From: a bacterium
Lineage (GTDB): Bacteria > Bacteroidota > Bacteroidia > Bacteroidales > Muribaculaceae
Assembly: GCA_004561555.1 (NCBI GenBank)
Contig: SFVH01000001.1
Coordinates: 1-64,000, forward strand
Reading direction: 5' to 3'
Length of the DNA stretch: 64,000 nt
Under the pieces are notes generated by a model. That model was not told the DNA's origin. It ran no database searches and saw nothing but the letters and a program-made list of their open reading frames with translations. This document shows, in pieces, positions 16,069-28,313 of the stretch. Each line of letters opens with the position of its first letter. The first letter of the stretch is position 1. A program made the position numbers and the translations under genes.

Positions 16069-19000
16069 ATGCTTAAGAAACTATTATTAGCATCATTCTT
16101 GCTGTTAGGCTCCGGCGGGCTTACATTTGTGGCTCAAGCCCAAAATGCTGAAGCGGCACAGAAGGGCATCCAAATCAGCGGTACGGTGGTGGACGCCGAT
16201 AAAGAATCGCTCCCGGGCGCGGTAATCACTATCAAAGGCACAACCAAAGGTACGACTACCGACATCGACGGTCACTTCTATATTGATGTACCCGACAAAA
16301 ATGCAGTACTTGAAATCGGTTATGTAGGATATAAAACCCGCGAAATCAAGGTAGGAAACGAAATCAGCTTCTACGTCACCATGAGCGAAAGCAAAGAAAC
16401 GCTCGACGAAGTGGTAGTGGTGGGCTACGGTAACCAAAAACGCCTCTCGGTAGTAGGCTCTATCCAAGGATTGGAGCCGAAGAAACTCCAAGTAGGCTCA
16501 TCGCGCTCATTGAGCAACAACCTCGCCGGACAGCTCGCCGGCGTGATAGCCGTGCAACCCTCCGGCGAACCCGGCTACGACAACTCAAACTTCTGGATTC
16601 GCGGTATCGCCTCATTCAGCGGCAATACCTCACCGCTGGTGCTTGTTGACGGTGTGGAACGCTCACTCAACGACATCGACCCTGCCGAAATCGAATCGTT
16701 CTCAGTATTGAAAGACGCATCAGCATCAGCCATGTATGGTGTGCGTGGTGCTAATGGTGTGATAATTATCAACACCAAGCGCGGCGCTGTGGCAGCTCCG
16801 TCAATCAATGTACGCTTCGAGCAAGCCATCCAGCAACCCACAAAGTTGCCCGAATTTATCGGCGCAGCCGAATATATGGACCTTCTCAACAAACTATGTG
16901 AAGACCCTTCACGACGTATGTTTACCAAGGACCAAATCCTCAAGACCTACTATGGCTACGACCGCGACCTCTATCCTGATGTCGACTGGATTGATGCCAT
17001 CACCAACGACTATGCCAACTCTTCTCGCTTAAACCTCACCATCAGCGGCGGTAGCAACATCCTTCGCTACTCACTCACCGGTTCATACTACCGCGAGAAA
17101 GGCATTATGTCAAACGACGACAACCTCAGCTACGACACTTCCAGCAAACTCAACCGCTTCAACCTCCGCGCCAATGTAGACCTCGACCTTACGCCGACTA
17201 CCCTTGTGCGCTTCAACGTAGGCGGCTACTTGCAAACCCTTCGCAAAGCGCGTAGCGGCACCGACGAAGTGTTCCGCTTGGCATTTGAAACACCGCCGTT
17301 TGTACATCCCGCAGTGTATAGCAACGGCACAATACCTATTGCCTCCACCAATCGTAGTAACCCGTGGGCTGAAAGCACACAAAACGGCTACTATCGCGGC
17401 ACTCGCAGCAAACTTGAGTCGCTCTTCAGCGTGGAACAAAACCTCAAGATGATTACCGAAGGCTTAAAGACAAAAATCGTGTTTGCCTTCGACACCTATA
17501 ACGAAAACTTCGTCACTCGCGGCAAAACTCCCGACTACTACAGTGTGGCTAAATCGCGCGACGATGAGGGCAATCTCCAAAACTACATCCTCAAATATGG
17601 TAGCGAGTTTCTTGACCATTCGAGCAACGCCAACTACGGCAACAACTCCACCTACTTTGAGTGGAATGCCACCTACACTCGCTCCTTCGGAGACCACGAC
17701 CTCGACCTCCTCTTCCTTTACAACCAACGCTCCTACGATTGGGGTGACATCCAAGCCAAACGCACACAAGGTATCGCCGGACGTGCGTCATACACCTATG
17801 ACCGTCGTTATGTTGGCGAATTTAACTTCGGCTACAACGGCTCCGAAAACTTTGCCAAAGGCAAACGCTTCGGTTTCTTCCCCTCGTTTGCTTTAGGATG
17901 GTTGCTCAGCGAAGAAAAGTTTATGGAAAATGCTCGCAACACCTTAAACAAACTCAAATTTCGCGCTTCTATCGGTAAGGTGGGTAATGATGATATCGGC
18001 GGACGTCGCTTCGCATATATCACCACCATCAATTCCAACGCCAACGGTTACAACTTCGGCTACGACGGCTCTACCTACTTCCAAGGCATCCAAGAAGGCG
18101 AAATTGGTGTGAGCGACCTCACTTGGGAAACATCACTCAAAACCAACCTCGGTTTGGAATTGGGCTTGTGGAACCAACTGGAACTCCAATTTGACGTGTT
18201 TAAAGAGCACCGCACAAACATCTTTATGCAACGTGCCACTATCCCGGGACAAGCCGGATTTATCTCCAATCCATATGCAAACTACGGCGAAGTAGACAAC
18301 AAGGGCTTCGACGCATCGCTCATCTACAATAAGCAAATCAACAAAGACTGGTTTGTGAGCTTCCGCGCCAACGTGACCTATGCTAAAAACGAAGTGCTCG
18401 AACGCGACGAGCCGGAAAGCGTGAAAGGCACTTATCGCTCCATCACCGGACAAAGCATCAACACCCTTTGGGGCTTGACCGCCGACGGCTTATATACTGA
18501 TGCCGACTTTGAAAACGGCAAACTCCGCGCCGACCTTCCACAACCCGAGCTCGGCGTTAACGTACGCCCCGGCGACATCAAATATTTGGATATGAATGGT
18601 GACGGCAAAATCACCTCAGAAGACGAAGGATATATCGGCGGCACCACCGACCCCCGCATCGTATATGGCTTCGGTGGCAACGTGAATTGGAAAAAATGGG
18701 ACTTCTCATTCTTCTTCCAAGGCACCGGCGACACTTATCGCATCATCGGCGGCAACGAGTATTTCATTCCGGGTAGCGGTCAAGGTGTGCTCGGCAACGT
18801 ATACACCAACTACACCGACTGCTGGACTGAAGAAAACCCGTCGCAAGACGTGTTCTGGCCACGCCTCTCCGAGAGCACCAATCCTCACAATAACCGTGCC
18901 TCGACTTGGTGGAAGAAAGATATGAGCTTCTTGCGCTTGAAAACAATAGAAATAGGCTATAGCCTCCCCGACAACATCATTAAGAAAGTGGGAGCAAGCT

Positions 19001-19140
19001 CCGTGCGTTTCTTTGTCAGCGGCAACAACCTCTGCTATTTCTCCAAATTCAAACTTTGGGACCCCGAACTTGCCACAAGCGACGGCTTAAAATACCCGTC
19101 AATGCGCTCAATAATGGCAGGCGTCGATTTAAGATTCTGA
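16069..19140 (+). CDS. susC: SusC-family TonB-dependent glycan transporter of the starch-like locus
   Basis: 1023 residues. Signal peptide ends near residue 25 (VAQAQ), then the carboxypeptidase-regulatory-like domain (ISGTVVDADKESLPGAVITI), LDEVVVVGYG at about 115, plug with SAMYGVRGANGVIIINTKRG, and a barrel ending in VDLRF. A TonB-powered outer-membrane importer of oligosaccharides. It is the first gene after the SusR-like regulator and begins a tight run of five genes in the same direction (gaps 9 to 23 bases). The symbol reflects locus position; the substrate, maltodextrin or another alpha-glycan, is not proven by sequence. Confidence 0.95.
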   Translation: MLKKLLLASFLLLGSGGLTFVAQAQNAEAAQKGIQISGTVVDADKESLPGAVITIKGTTKGTTTDIDGHFYIDVPDKNAVLEIGYVGYKTREIKVGNEISFYVTMSESKETLDEVVVVGYGNQKRLSVVGSIQGLEPKKLQVGSSRSLSNNLAGQLAGVIAVQPSGEPGYDNSNFWIRGIASFSGNTSPLVLVDGVERSLNDIDPAEIESFSVLKDASASAMYGVRGANGVIIINTKRGAVAAPSINVRFEQAIQQPTKLPEFIGAAEYMDLLNKLCEDPSRRMFTKDQILKTYYGYDRDLYPDVDWIDAITNDYANSSRLNLTISGGSNILRYSLTGSYYREKGIMSNDDNLSYDTSSKLNRFNLRANVDLDLTPTTLVRFNVGGYLQTLRKARSGTDEVFRLAFETPPFVHPAVYSNGTIPIASTNRSNPWAESTQNGYYRGTRSKLESLFSVEQNLKMITEGLKTKIVFAFDTYNENFVTRGKTPDYYSVAKSRDDEGNLQNYILKYGSEFLDHSSNANYGNNSTYFEWNATYTRSFGDHDLDLLFLYNQRSYDWGDIQAKRTQGIAGRASYTYDRRYVGEFNFGYNGSENFAKGKRFGFFPSFALGWLLSEEKFMENARNTLNKLKFRASIGKVGNDDIGGRRFAYITTINSNANGYNFGYDGSTYFQGIQEGEIGVSDLTWETSLKTNLGLELGLWNQLELQFDVFKEHRTNIFMQRATIPGQAGFISNPYANYGEVDNKGFDASLIYNKQINKDWFVSFRANVTYAKNEVLERDEPESVKGTYRSITGQSINTLWGLTADGLYTDADFENGKLRADLPQPELGVNVRPGDIKYLDMNGDGKITSEDEGYIGGTTDPRIVYGFGGNVNWKKWDFSFFFQGTGDTYRIIGGNEYFIPGSGQGVLGNVYTNYTDCWTEENPSQDVFWPRLSESTNPHNNRASTWWKKDMSFLRLKTIEIGYSLPDNIIKKVGASSVRFFVSGNNLCYFSKFKLWDPELATSDGLKYPSMRSIMAGVDLRF

Positions 19141-19163
19141 TAATCAATACAATTTAATTCACA

Positions 19164-21044
19164 ATGAAAATTATGAAAGCATCTATTTTCAAATATATAC
19201 TTGCGGTAGCAATGTTCACTCCGTTGCTCTCCTCTTGCGCCGACTATCTCGACAAAGAGGAAGACACCGAACTTACGCTCGACCTCGTGTTTGAAGACAA
19301 GACACGCGTAGAAGGATGGCTCGGCAATGCCTACTCAGCCATTCCGGATATGTATATGGGCACGGGACGCTACCTCGGCTGGGATATTCTCGGCGACGAC
19401 CAAACGCCTTCAGAACGCTGGCGTCAATGGAACTGGAAAGTAATACCCTACATTCTCGGCGAATGGACACCCACCTCGGAATGGGATGGTAACTATTGGA
19501 ACGAACTACCGCAACGCATCCGCGAAGCATATATCTTTATTGAGAATGTACATGCCCTCCCCGACCAAGGCATCACCCCCTCCGAAGTTACCTATATGAA
19601 AGCCGAATGTCGCTTTCTGATAGCTTACTACTATTATTTGCTCGCCAACACCTACGGACCGATACCGTTCCACCCCGACCATATCGTGCCTACCGACTTC
19701 AACCTCAACGATTTGATGGAGCCGCAACGGCCCTATGATGAGATAATCAACTGGGTGGACAAAGAGCTTCAAGAAGTTGCAAAGGTGCTTCCCGCCAAAT
19801 ACAGCGAATCGCGCAAATATGGACGCGCCACATCGATTATGTGTCTTGCTGTACGCGCTCGTATGCTTTTGTTTGCTGCCAGCCCGCTGGTCAACGGCAA
19901 CCCCGACTATGCAAAGTTTACCAACAAACAAGGCGAAAACCTCTTCTCAACAACTTATGACGCCACTCGCTGGAAAAAAGCAGCAGATGCTTGCAAAGAA
20001 CTTATCGATGCTGCCGAAGCTGCCGGCTACAAGCTCTATGTAGAAAGAAATGCCGACGGCTCTGTCGACCCGTATATGAGTTTGCAAAACATGATGCTCA
20101 CACGTTTCGATGAGGGCAACACCGAGATACTCTTTGCTCGTCCCGGAGGAAACGACTACACCGAATATGAGAAACACTGCACTCCGGCAAATAGCGGTGG
20201 CTCCGGCGGATGGGGCGTAACGCAATCACTTGTCGACGCATTTTTCACCGCCAACGGTCTGCCTATCGACGACCCCGACAGCGGTTATGTGGAAGAAGGC
20301 TTCTCCGAAAGCAACACCATCGCCAACAATTCTATTTGGGACGAGGAGGTAAACGGTGGCGCTATCACCTATGCCGGCACATATAATATGTATTGCAACC
20401 GCGAGCCGAGATTTTATGTCACGGTAAGTTTCAACAACAGCTATTTCACTCAAGAAAAGCGATTGTTCCAATTCTTCAACGGGGGTCGCGACAATATCCA
20501 CACTCACGATGCTCCCCAAAACGGCTACCTCATACGCAAAAAGATTTCGCCGAAATCAAATACAAAAGAAGGCAACTTCACCTACCGTCCGGGCATCGTG
20601 TATCGTCTTGGCGAAGCATACCTCAACTATGCCGAAGCACTCAACGAATGTGAGCCGGGCAATCAGCAAATCCTCACCTACCTCAACAAGATTCGCGAAC
20701 GTGCCGGAGTACGCCAATACACCACCGGAGCTACCGATGAAAACTTCATCCACGTCAACCTCTCCGACCAAGAAGAGATGCGTCGCTTGATTCATGCCGA
20801 ACGCCGTGTGGAACTCTGCTGCGAAGGCATTCGCTACGACGACCTCCGTCGTTGGAAAGAAGCTGAAACCGTGCTCAACGGCGACTTCTACGGGATGGAT
20901 TACAACGGCAAGGATGCAACTTCATTCTATAAGCGCACCGTCTACCAAACTCGCGTTTATAAGAAGGCTTACTACTGGTTCCCCATCCACCAAAACGAAA
21001 TCGACAAAAACATCAATCTCGTGCAAAACCCGTATTGGAAATAA
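19164..21044 (+). CDS. susD: SusD-family surface glycan-binding lipoprotein
   Basis: 626 residues, somewhat long for SusD. Lipoprotein signal with Cys25 (PLLSSCADYL). RagB/SusD N-terminal region (YLDKEEDTELTLDLVFED) and the TPR-like core (AECRFLIAYYYYLLANTYG), and near the C-terminus the SusD block RRLIHAERRVELCCEGIRYDD followed by WFPIHQNEID. It forms the lid of the SusC transporter on the cell surface. Starts 23 bases after susC. Either ATG (19164 or 19173) would give a working signal peptide. Confidence 0.95.
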   Translation: MKIMKASIFKYILAVAMFTPLLSSCADYLDKEEDTELTLDLVFEDKTRVEGWLGNAYSAIPDMYMGTGRYLGWDILGDDQTPSERWRQWNWKVIPYILGEWTPTSEWDGNYWNELPQRIREAYIFIENVHALPDQGITPSEVTYMKAECRFLIAYYYYLLANTYGPIPFHPDHIVPTDFNLNDLMEPQRPYDEIINWVDKELQEVAKVLPAKYSESRKYGRATSIMCLAVRARMLLFAASPLVNGNPDYAKFTNKQGENLFSTTYDATRWKKAADACKELIDAAEAAGYKLYVERNADGSVDPYMSLQNMMLTRFDEGNTEILFARPGGNDYTEYEKHCTPANSGGSGGWGVTQSLVDAFFTANGLPIDDPDSGYVEEGFSESNTIANNSIWDEEVNGGAITYAGTYNMYCNREPRFYVTVSFNNSYFTQEKRLFQFFNGGRDNIHTHDAPQNGYLIRKKISPKSNTKEGNFTYRPGIVYRLGEAYLNYAEALNECEPGNQQILTYLNKIRERAGVRQYTTGATDENFIHVNLSDQEEMRRLIHAERRVELCCEGIRYDDLRRWKEAETVLNGDFYGMDYNGKDATSFYKRTVYQTRVYKKAYYWFPIHQNEIDKNINLVQNPYWK

Positions 21045-21063
21045 ATGCTAAACTCAACAGACT

Positions 21064-22503
21064 ATGAAGAAAATTTTAAAATATATGCTCTTCTGCCTGC
21101 CTTTTTTGGCAACAGGCTGTAGCGAAGACGACATACGCTTCTCCTACGACGCTCCGGAAGACTCAATGCACCTCACGCCTTCGACAGAAGCAGTAGTGCT
21201 CAATCCGGGGATGAAGCAAGATGTGGCGGTGACTTTCACTTGGAACAATGCCACCCCTCGCGAAGGTGCAAAAACTATGACCTACTATTTCAAAATGGAT
21301 ATTGCCGGCAATAGTTTTGCAACATCGATAGACAAAATTGATGTCACCGGCACCAACTCCATCTCATTCACCCACAAGCAGCTCAACGAGATGCTTGGCA
21401 CTTGGGGAGTGGCTCCCGGAGCGAGTGTTGACGTTGAGGCTGAAATCATAGCCGATGTACAAAGCGACGAAACGTTTATGAAGCCGGAAATATCAATCGC
21501 TACCTTCAACGTAACAAGCTATTCGGAAAAACTCTTCTTGGCAGGCTCTGCCACCTCGGCTGGCGACGACCTTTCACGCGCCATCGAAATTACCGAAGAA
21601 GTGACCGGCGAACTCTACAGTTACTGTGGCTTGCTCAATCCGGGAGAATTCTACTTCCCGATGAGCCGCGAAAACGACACGTTTGCCTATGGTCGTGGCG
21701 CCGACGACAGCCATGTGGCATATTTCGACAATGGTAATGCACAAAAATTCACCGTAGCAAATCGCGGATTCTATTACATTACTCTCAATTTGACGAATAT
21801 GACTATTGACATCAGAGAAAGAGTATGGATGATTGGCGATGCCACTCCTAACGGTTGGGATATGATGCTCTGCACCGAGCTTGAGCGCCAAGGCAACTCA
21901 CGCACCTTCAAATGGAAAGGCGTGCTCACTGCCGGCGAAATCAAATTCCCGCTTGAGCTTAACACCTCGTGGGGCGGTCCGTTCCTCTTGGCAGAAACCA
22001 ACGGCGACATCGCTGAAGGCACCAAGCCATTCGTATTTGTTGCTTCAGGCTACGAATCGGAAGACAAAAAATGGAAAGTGGAAGAAACCTCTATCTATGA
22101 AGTAATCGTAAATCTTGACAACAGCACCGTAACCTTCAATAAGGAAGAACTCGACATCCCGTATAAGTCGGTATGGATGGTGGGCGATGCCACCCCTGGT
22201 GGATGGAATGCTGATCCATTCAGAATCAAGATGACCTACGACTTCACTCAACCGAAGGGTACCTTCGTGTGGGAAGGCAATCTCACCGGAGGCGAAATCA
22301 AATTCCCGCTCCATGAGCGAAATTTTGAAGGCAACTACTTGATGGCGCCCTATGCCGACGCTCCAATTTCTGAAACCACGATGGTGTATAGCAAAGATGG
22401 TAATCCCGACAACAAGTGGCGAGTAAAAGATTCAGAAGCCGGCTACTACAGAGTGACTGTCAATGTATGCGACTTGAAAGTGAAATTTGAAAAACTCGAT
22501 TAA
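21064..22503 (+). CDS. SusE/SusF-family surface starch-binding lipoprotein
   Basis: 479 residues with lipidated Cys19 (FLATGCSEDD). The N-terminal Ig-like SusE domain covers about 30-160 (FTWNNATPREGAKTMTYYF). It is followed by a short module and two clearly repeated SusE/F modules that open with VWMIGDATPNGWD and VWMVGDATPGGWN and share GEIKFPL. The Gly-x-Ala-x-Pro-x-Gly-Trp openings match known SusE/SusF glycan-binding modules. It holds alpha-glucan at the cell surface. It follows susD by 19 bases, the usual order. Confidence 0.9.
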   Translation: MKKILKYMLFCLPFLATGCSEDDIRFSYDAPEDSMHLTPSTEAVVLNPGMKQDVAVTFTWNNATPREGAKTMTYYFKMDIAGNSFATSIDKIDVTGTNSISFTHKQLNEMLGTWGVAPGASVDVEAEIIADVQSDETFMKPEISIATFNVTSYSEKLFLAGSATSAGDDLSRAIEITEEVTGELYSYCGLLNPGEFYFPMSRENDTFAYGRGADDSHVAYFDNGNAQKFTVANRGFYYITLNLTNMTIDIRERVWMIGDATPNGWDMMLCTELERQGNSRTFKWKGVLTAGEIKFPLELNTSWGGPFLLAETNGDIAEGTKPFVFVASGYESEDKKWKVEETSIYEVIVNLDNSTVTFNKEELDIPYKSVWMVGDATPGGWNADPFRIKMTYDFTQPKGTFVWEGNLTGGEIKFPLHERNFEGNYLMAPYADAPISETTMVYSKDGNPDNKWRVKDSEAGYYRVTVNVCDLKVKFEKLD

Positions 22504-22523
22504 TTATTTAAACCAACCGAAAA

Positions 22524-24020
22524 ATGAATATTCTAAATATAATCCGACAAACAGGTATTTTTTCTTTAGGATTATGCCTCTCCTCTTTCTTCGCTTCGTG
22601 CGAAGAAGAGGGAAGCGGTTGGGACATCAGCCAAGTGGAAGATGACCCCGAAATTCCCGAAGAAGTCACATCAAATAAAAAAGCACCTCTTTATTGGACA
22701 GTGTATGAATACTGCTTTGAAGCTGAACACTCCGGACAAAGCACCAATATGCCCAAAGGAGTGTGGGAAGAAAACATTAAATGGGTGTCTGAAAATCTCA
22801 AACCCTACGGCTACAATATGATTTGTACCGACGGCTTTATGAGTATGTACACCGATATGAATGTCGACGACTCCGGCTATATGACCAACTACGGCGAATA
22901 CACTCTCAAAGAGCTTGTGGCACTGTGTAAACAATATGGCTTAAAACTTGGTGTCTACGACAACCCACTATGGATTCATGGTCCGTTGGAAACAAAAATC
23001 GAAGGCACAAACATACCCTTCAGCAACTTGCTTTACGACCCGGCAGTCGACCAAGTGAATCATCCTAATGCCACGGGCGACATCTTCACCTGGGTGGTAG
23101 CTTCTCACAAGGGAGCAAAGGAATATATCGACGGCTTTTTCAAATATTACAAAAATCTTGGAGTAGATTTTATCCGTATGGACTTTATGTGTCTTTATGA
23201 AACCGGTGGCGGTATGGCTGAAGGAGATGCCGGTGGTCGCGGTTATGGTCGCGAAAACTATCGTCTCGCATTGGAATATATCAAAGAAGCTGCCGACAAA
23301 TACGGCGTATTTACCTCTATCGTGATGCCTAACTGCGTCAACAATGCCGAATATGAGAGTCAATACTGCGATATGTTTCGCGTGGATGCCGACACCTTTA
23401 ACGGCACCTTCGACCACGTAAACGGTCTTTCCGACAGCTGGTTTTCTATCTATGGGGATGCCACCTACTACCGCCGTCGCGGCGATGTAAGCAACGACAA
23501 GTGGCCCACCTGCTATAATATGTTTGACGGCTTTTTGCATTGGTCAAGCGTCTCCGGCAGAGACAAGATTATCCTCGACGGCGACTTCACCCGCTTAGCC
23601 ACATTGACTAACGATGCCGAATGTGAGTTTGCCATCTCCTTGCAGCTCCTTGCCGGCGGTCCGCTTGCCGTAGCCGACCAATACAATTCTGCAAATATCG
23701 ACCAACGCCTTCGTTTCTACCAAAACGAAGAGATGCTCGCCCTCAACACCGACAAATTTGTGGGCAAGCCACTTGCCATAGACTATTGGAATGCCGAAGG
23801 ACAGATTTGGTACGGACAAATGTCTAACGGCGACTATATCGTAGGCTTGTTTAATCGCGAAAACACTCCGCAAGTGCGCTCGCTCAATCTCTCTCAAATA
23901 GGCATTAATCAAGCTATGAAAGCTCGCGACTTATGGCGCCACCAAGACGAAGGCGAGGTGACCACTATCTCAGTAACCCTTGAGCCTCATGCTTGTAAAG
24001 TGATTAAACTTTCTAAATAG
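22524..24020 (+). CDS. Lipoprotein clan GH-D glycosidase, GH27-like
   Basis: 498 residues; lipoprotein Cys26 (FFASCEEEG), so probably on the cell surface. The TIM-barrel motifs match GH27: GLKLGVYDNPLW, the nucleophile region LGVDFIRMDFMC with Asp220, and the acid/base region MFRVDADTF with Arg286 and Asp290. That Arg-x3-Asp spacing is the one known for human alpha-galactosidase A. The tail KARDLWRHQDEGEV to LEPHACKVIKL is the GH27 C-terminal beta domain. GH27 includes alpha-galactosidases and isomaltodextranases. In this starch-type locus it takes the place normally held by the GH13 amylase SusG, so an endo- or exo-acting alpha-glucanase is possible. Exact specificity is open; other clan-D families cannot be excluded. 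Confidence 0.8.
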   Translation: MNILNIIRQTGIFSLGLCLSSFFASCEEEGSGWDISQVEDDPEIPEEVTSNKKAPLYWTVYEYCFEAEHSGQSTNMPKGVWEENIKWVSENLKPYGYNMICTDGFMSMYTDMNVDDSGYMTNYGEYTLKELVALCKQYGLKLGVYDNPLWIHGPLETKIEGTNIPFSNLLYDPAVDQVNHPNATGDIFTWVVASHKGAKEYIDGFFKYYKNLGVDFIRMDFMCLYETGGGMAEGDAGGRGYGRENYRLALEYIKEAADKYGVFTSIVMPNCVNNAEYESQYCDMFRVDADTFNGTFDHVNGLSDSWFSIYGDATYYRRRGDVSNDKWPTCYNMFDGFLHWSSVSGRDKIILDGDFTRLATLTNDAECEFAISLQLLAGGPLAVADQYNSANIDQRLRFYQNEEMLALNTDKFVGKPLAIDYWNAEGQIWYGQMSNGDYIVGLFNRENTPQVRSLNLSQIGINQAMKARDLWRHQDEGEVTTISVTLEPHACKVIKLSK

Positions 24021-24023
24021 TAA

Positions 24024-26138
<2,115 letters not shown>

Positions 26139-26167
26139 ATGATTGAGTTTTAAGTGAATATAATGAC

Positions 26168-26205
26168 AGCCGGACGCTTGCTCACGCAGACGTCCGGCTT
26201 TTTGT
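26168..26205 (+). terminator. Intrinsic terminator of the susC-to-GH97 operon
   Basis: AGCCGGACG (26168-26176) and CGTCCGGCT (26191-26199) form a 9-bp stem followed by TTTTTGTTTTT. Confidence 0.9.
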
Positions 26206-26231
26206 TTTTAGAAGTAATACTTAGATATTTG

Positions 26232-27596
26232 TCAGATAATTTTTTCCAAATCTTTGGTGTTTGCCAACACTTGCTCGTCCGACACTTGATAATTCACCAA
26301 GTCGCCGGCATGATATTGGTCGTAGGCAGTCATATCAATCAATCCGTGACCGGAGAGGTTGAAGAGTATCACCTTGCTTTCGCCTGCTTCTTTAGCCTTC
26401 TCAGCTTCACGGATAGCGGCGGCAATGGCATGGCTCGATTCGGGAGCGGGAATGATGCCTTCGCTCTGAGCGAACAAAGTAGCTGCTGCAAAAGTTTCAA
26501 GTTGGGCAATATCCACAGCTTCAATGAGATTGTCCTCAATGAGCTGGCTCACCACCGAACCGGCGCCATGATAGCGCAATCCTCCGGCATGGATGTTGGC
26601 AGGGGCAAAATTATGTCCGAGCGTAAGCATCGGGATTAATGGCGTGTAGCCGGCTTCGTCGCCGAAATCATACTGAAACACACCGCGAGTGAGCTTCGGG
26701 CACGACTCAGGTTCGGCAGCAATAAAGCGTGTATTACGCTCACCGGTAAAATTATGGCGCAAGAAGGGATATGATATACCACTGAAGTTGCTACCACCTC
26801 CGAAACAACCGATAACGATGTCGGGATACTCGCCTGCCATAGCCATTTGCTTCTCAGCTTCCAAGCCGATAACGCTTTGGTGGAGCGCCACATGGTTTAA
26901 CACCGAGCCAAGGGCATATTTGCAGTTAGGAGTGGACATTGCAAGCTCTACAGCCTCACTGATAGCTGTACCGAGCGAACCTTGATAGGAGGGATTATCG
27001 GTGATAATCTTGCGACCCGCCTTTGTTGACATACTCGGCGAAGCAATAACTTCCGCCCCGTAAGTCTCCATTATCGAACGGCGATAGGGCTTCTGGTGGT
27101 ACGACACCTTTACCATATATACAGCCAGCGCCAAGCCAAAATGTTTAGCGGCAAGCGACAACGCGGCGCCCCACTGTCCGGCACCTGTCTCTGTAGTGAT
27201 ATTGGTCACACCTTGCTTCTTGCAGTAATAGGCTTGTGGCACCGCCGAATTGAGCTTATGGCTACCCACCGGACTCACACTCTCATTCTTAAAATAAATG
27301 TGGGCGGGAGTGTCAAGGGCTTTCTCCAAACCGCGAGCACGCACTAACGGAGTGGGACGCCATATTTTGTACATCTCTCTCACTTCTTCCGGTATCTCAA
27401 TCCACGCATCTTTCATGTTCATCTCTTGCTTTGAAGCCTCTTCAGAAAAGAGCGGGTAAAGGTCCTCGGCTGTCAATGGTTGCTTTGTTGCCGGATTGAG
27501 CATCGGACGAGGCTTGTTGGGCATCTCTGCCATCACGTTATACCATGCTTGAGGTATATCTTTTTCCTGCAAAAGGAATTTCTTTGATTCTTCCAT
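26232..27596 (-). CDS. trpB2: TrpB2-type tryptophan synthase beta-like PLP enzyme
   Basis: 454 residues, longer than ordinary TrpB (about 400) and typical of the TrpB2 group. PLP-binding Lys114 in GSHKLNSA, the ETGAGQWG loop, a phosphate-binding GCFGGGSNFSG, and a C-terminal NLSGHGLIDM. The enzyme would join indole (or another nucleophile) with serine or phosphoserine. TrpB2 proteins often lack a TrpA partner, and no trpA is nearby. Monocistronic: it converges on the terminator of the sugar operon and has its own promoter. Confidence 0.93.
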   Translation of the reverse strand: MEESKKFLLQEKDIPQAWYNVMAEMPNKPRPMLNPATKQPLTAEDLYPLFSEEASKQEMNMKDAWIEIPEEVREMYKIWRPTPLVRARGLEKALDTPAHIYFKNESVSPVGSHKLNSAVPQAYYCKKQGVTNITTETGAGQWGAALSLAAKHFGLALAVYMVKVSYHQKPYRRSIMETYGAEVIASPSMSTKAGRKIITDNPSYQGSLGTAISEAVELAMSTPNCKYALGSVLNHVALHQSVIGLEAEKQMAMAGEYPDIVIGCFGGGSNFSGISYPFLRHNFTGERNTRFIAAEPESCPKLTRGVFQYDFGDEAGYTPLIPMLTLGHNFAPANIHAGGLRYHGAGSVVSQLIEDNLIEAVDIAQLETFAAATLFAQSEGIIPAPESSHAIAAAIREAEKAKEAGESKVILFNLSGHGLIDMTAYDQYHAGDLVNYQVSDEQVLANTKDLEKII

Positions 27597-27645
27597 AAGT
27601 TTACAAAACAGTTGTATATTTATTCGATATGTTAGTTCTCTTTTG

Positions 27646-27675
27646 CAAATATATTGAACATTTTTCTATATACAA
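27646..27675 (-). promoter_or_regulatory. Full promoter of trpB2
   Basis: Reverse strand: TTG (27673-27675), 19-base spacer, TATATTTG (27646-27653). Leader about 45 bases. Confidence 0.6.
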
Positions 27676-27738
27676 ACATTATTGTAGAATTATTTTCAAT
27701 TTAGCTACAATTTAATGTAATTATCTGAAAATTATCAC

Positions 27739-27746
27739 TATCTTCG
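27739..27746 (+). promoter_or_regulatory. Probable -7 element TATCTTCG of the GYF-domain gene pair
   Basis: TATCTTCG has one mismatch to TAnnTTTG and lies 25 bases before the ATG at 27771. No clear -33 is seen. Confidence 0.35.
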
Positions 27747-27770
27747 CAGAAAATCAAATCTTTTACTACA

Positions 27771-28301
27771 ATGAAATATTGGTTTATTAGCAACGGAGAG
27801 CGCAAAGGTCCGTATGAAATGGAAGAATTAAAGCAATTTGGATTGACTCGCACCACAAAAGTGTGGCGCAATGGGTTGGCACAATGGGTGTCGGCAGAAG
27901 AGCTACCGGAGCTAAACGACATCCTTGCTCCTCAATATTATCAGCAACCTACACCTGTCACTCCGATTGAAATTCAACCAAACACGACCAGCGACTACGA
28001 CGAATACTATGATGAAGATTCCATCAATCCTCTGTTTGGACTGTCGATTACGTTTTTGGTAATCTCTACAATTATATCCGTAGTCAACGTAATGACACTA
28101 TTGGCTTTCCTCCAACCGGAATTATTCGGAATGGCAGCCCTTGCGATGTCAATCCTCTGCAAAGCATTCAAGTCTAAAGGCAAATATGAGAAAGCTGAGA
28201 TTTTTGCAAAAAAAGCGAAATTATTTGTCACTTGTTGCATCGTGACATGCATCGTGAGCGTAGCTGTCTGGGTTACAATCGGTATGGCTGCATCATTATA
28301 A
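27771..28301 (+). CDS. GYF_2-domain membrane protein with dispanin/CD225-like tail
   Basis: 176 residues. The first 50 form a GYF_2 domain (YWFISNGERKGPYEMEEL to LAQWVSAEELPEL), a module that binds proline-rich peptides in other proteins. A linker rich in Pro and acidic residues leads to two hydrophobic segments at about 85-115 and 148-172. Between them sits a basic loop with GKYEKAEIFAKKAK, a pattern of the CD225/dispanin fold. No signal peptide, so the GYF domain should be cytoplasmic. Function unknown. A related gene follows 12 bases later. Confidence 0.72.
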   Translation: MKYWFISNGERKGPYEMEELKQFGLTRTTKVWRNGLAQWVSAEELPELNDILAPQYYQQPTPVTPIEIQPNTTSDYDEYYDEDSINPLFGLSITFLVISTIISVVNVMTLLAFLQPELFGMAALAMSILCKAFKSKGKYEKAEIFAKKAKLFVTCCIVTCIVSVAVWVTIGMAASL

Positions 28302-28313
28302 TCCCCACTAACA

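Noticed and set aside
22968..23540. 190-codon minus-strand frame inside the GH27-like gene
   Set aside because: Shadow of codon bias in a well-supported glycosidase.
26232..27596. Ordinary trpB of a tryptophan operon
   Set aside because: Length and N-terminal extension fit TrpB2, and no other trp gene is nearby.
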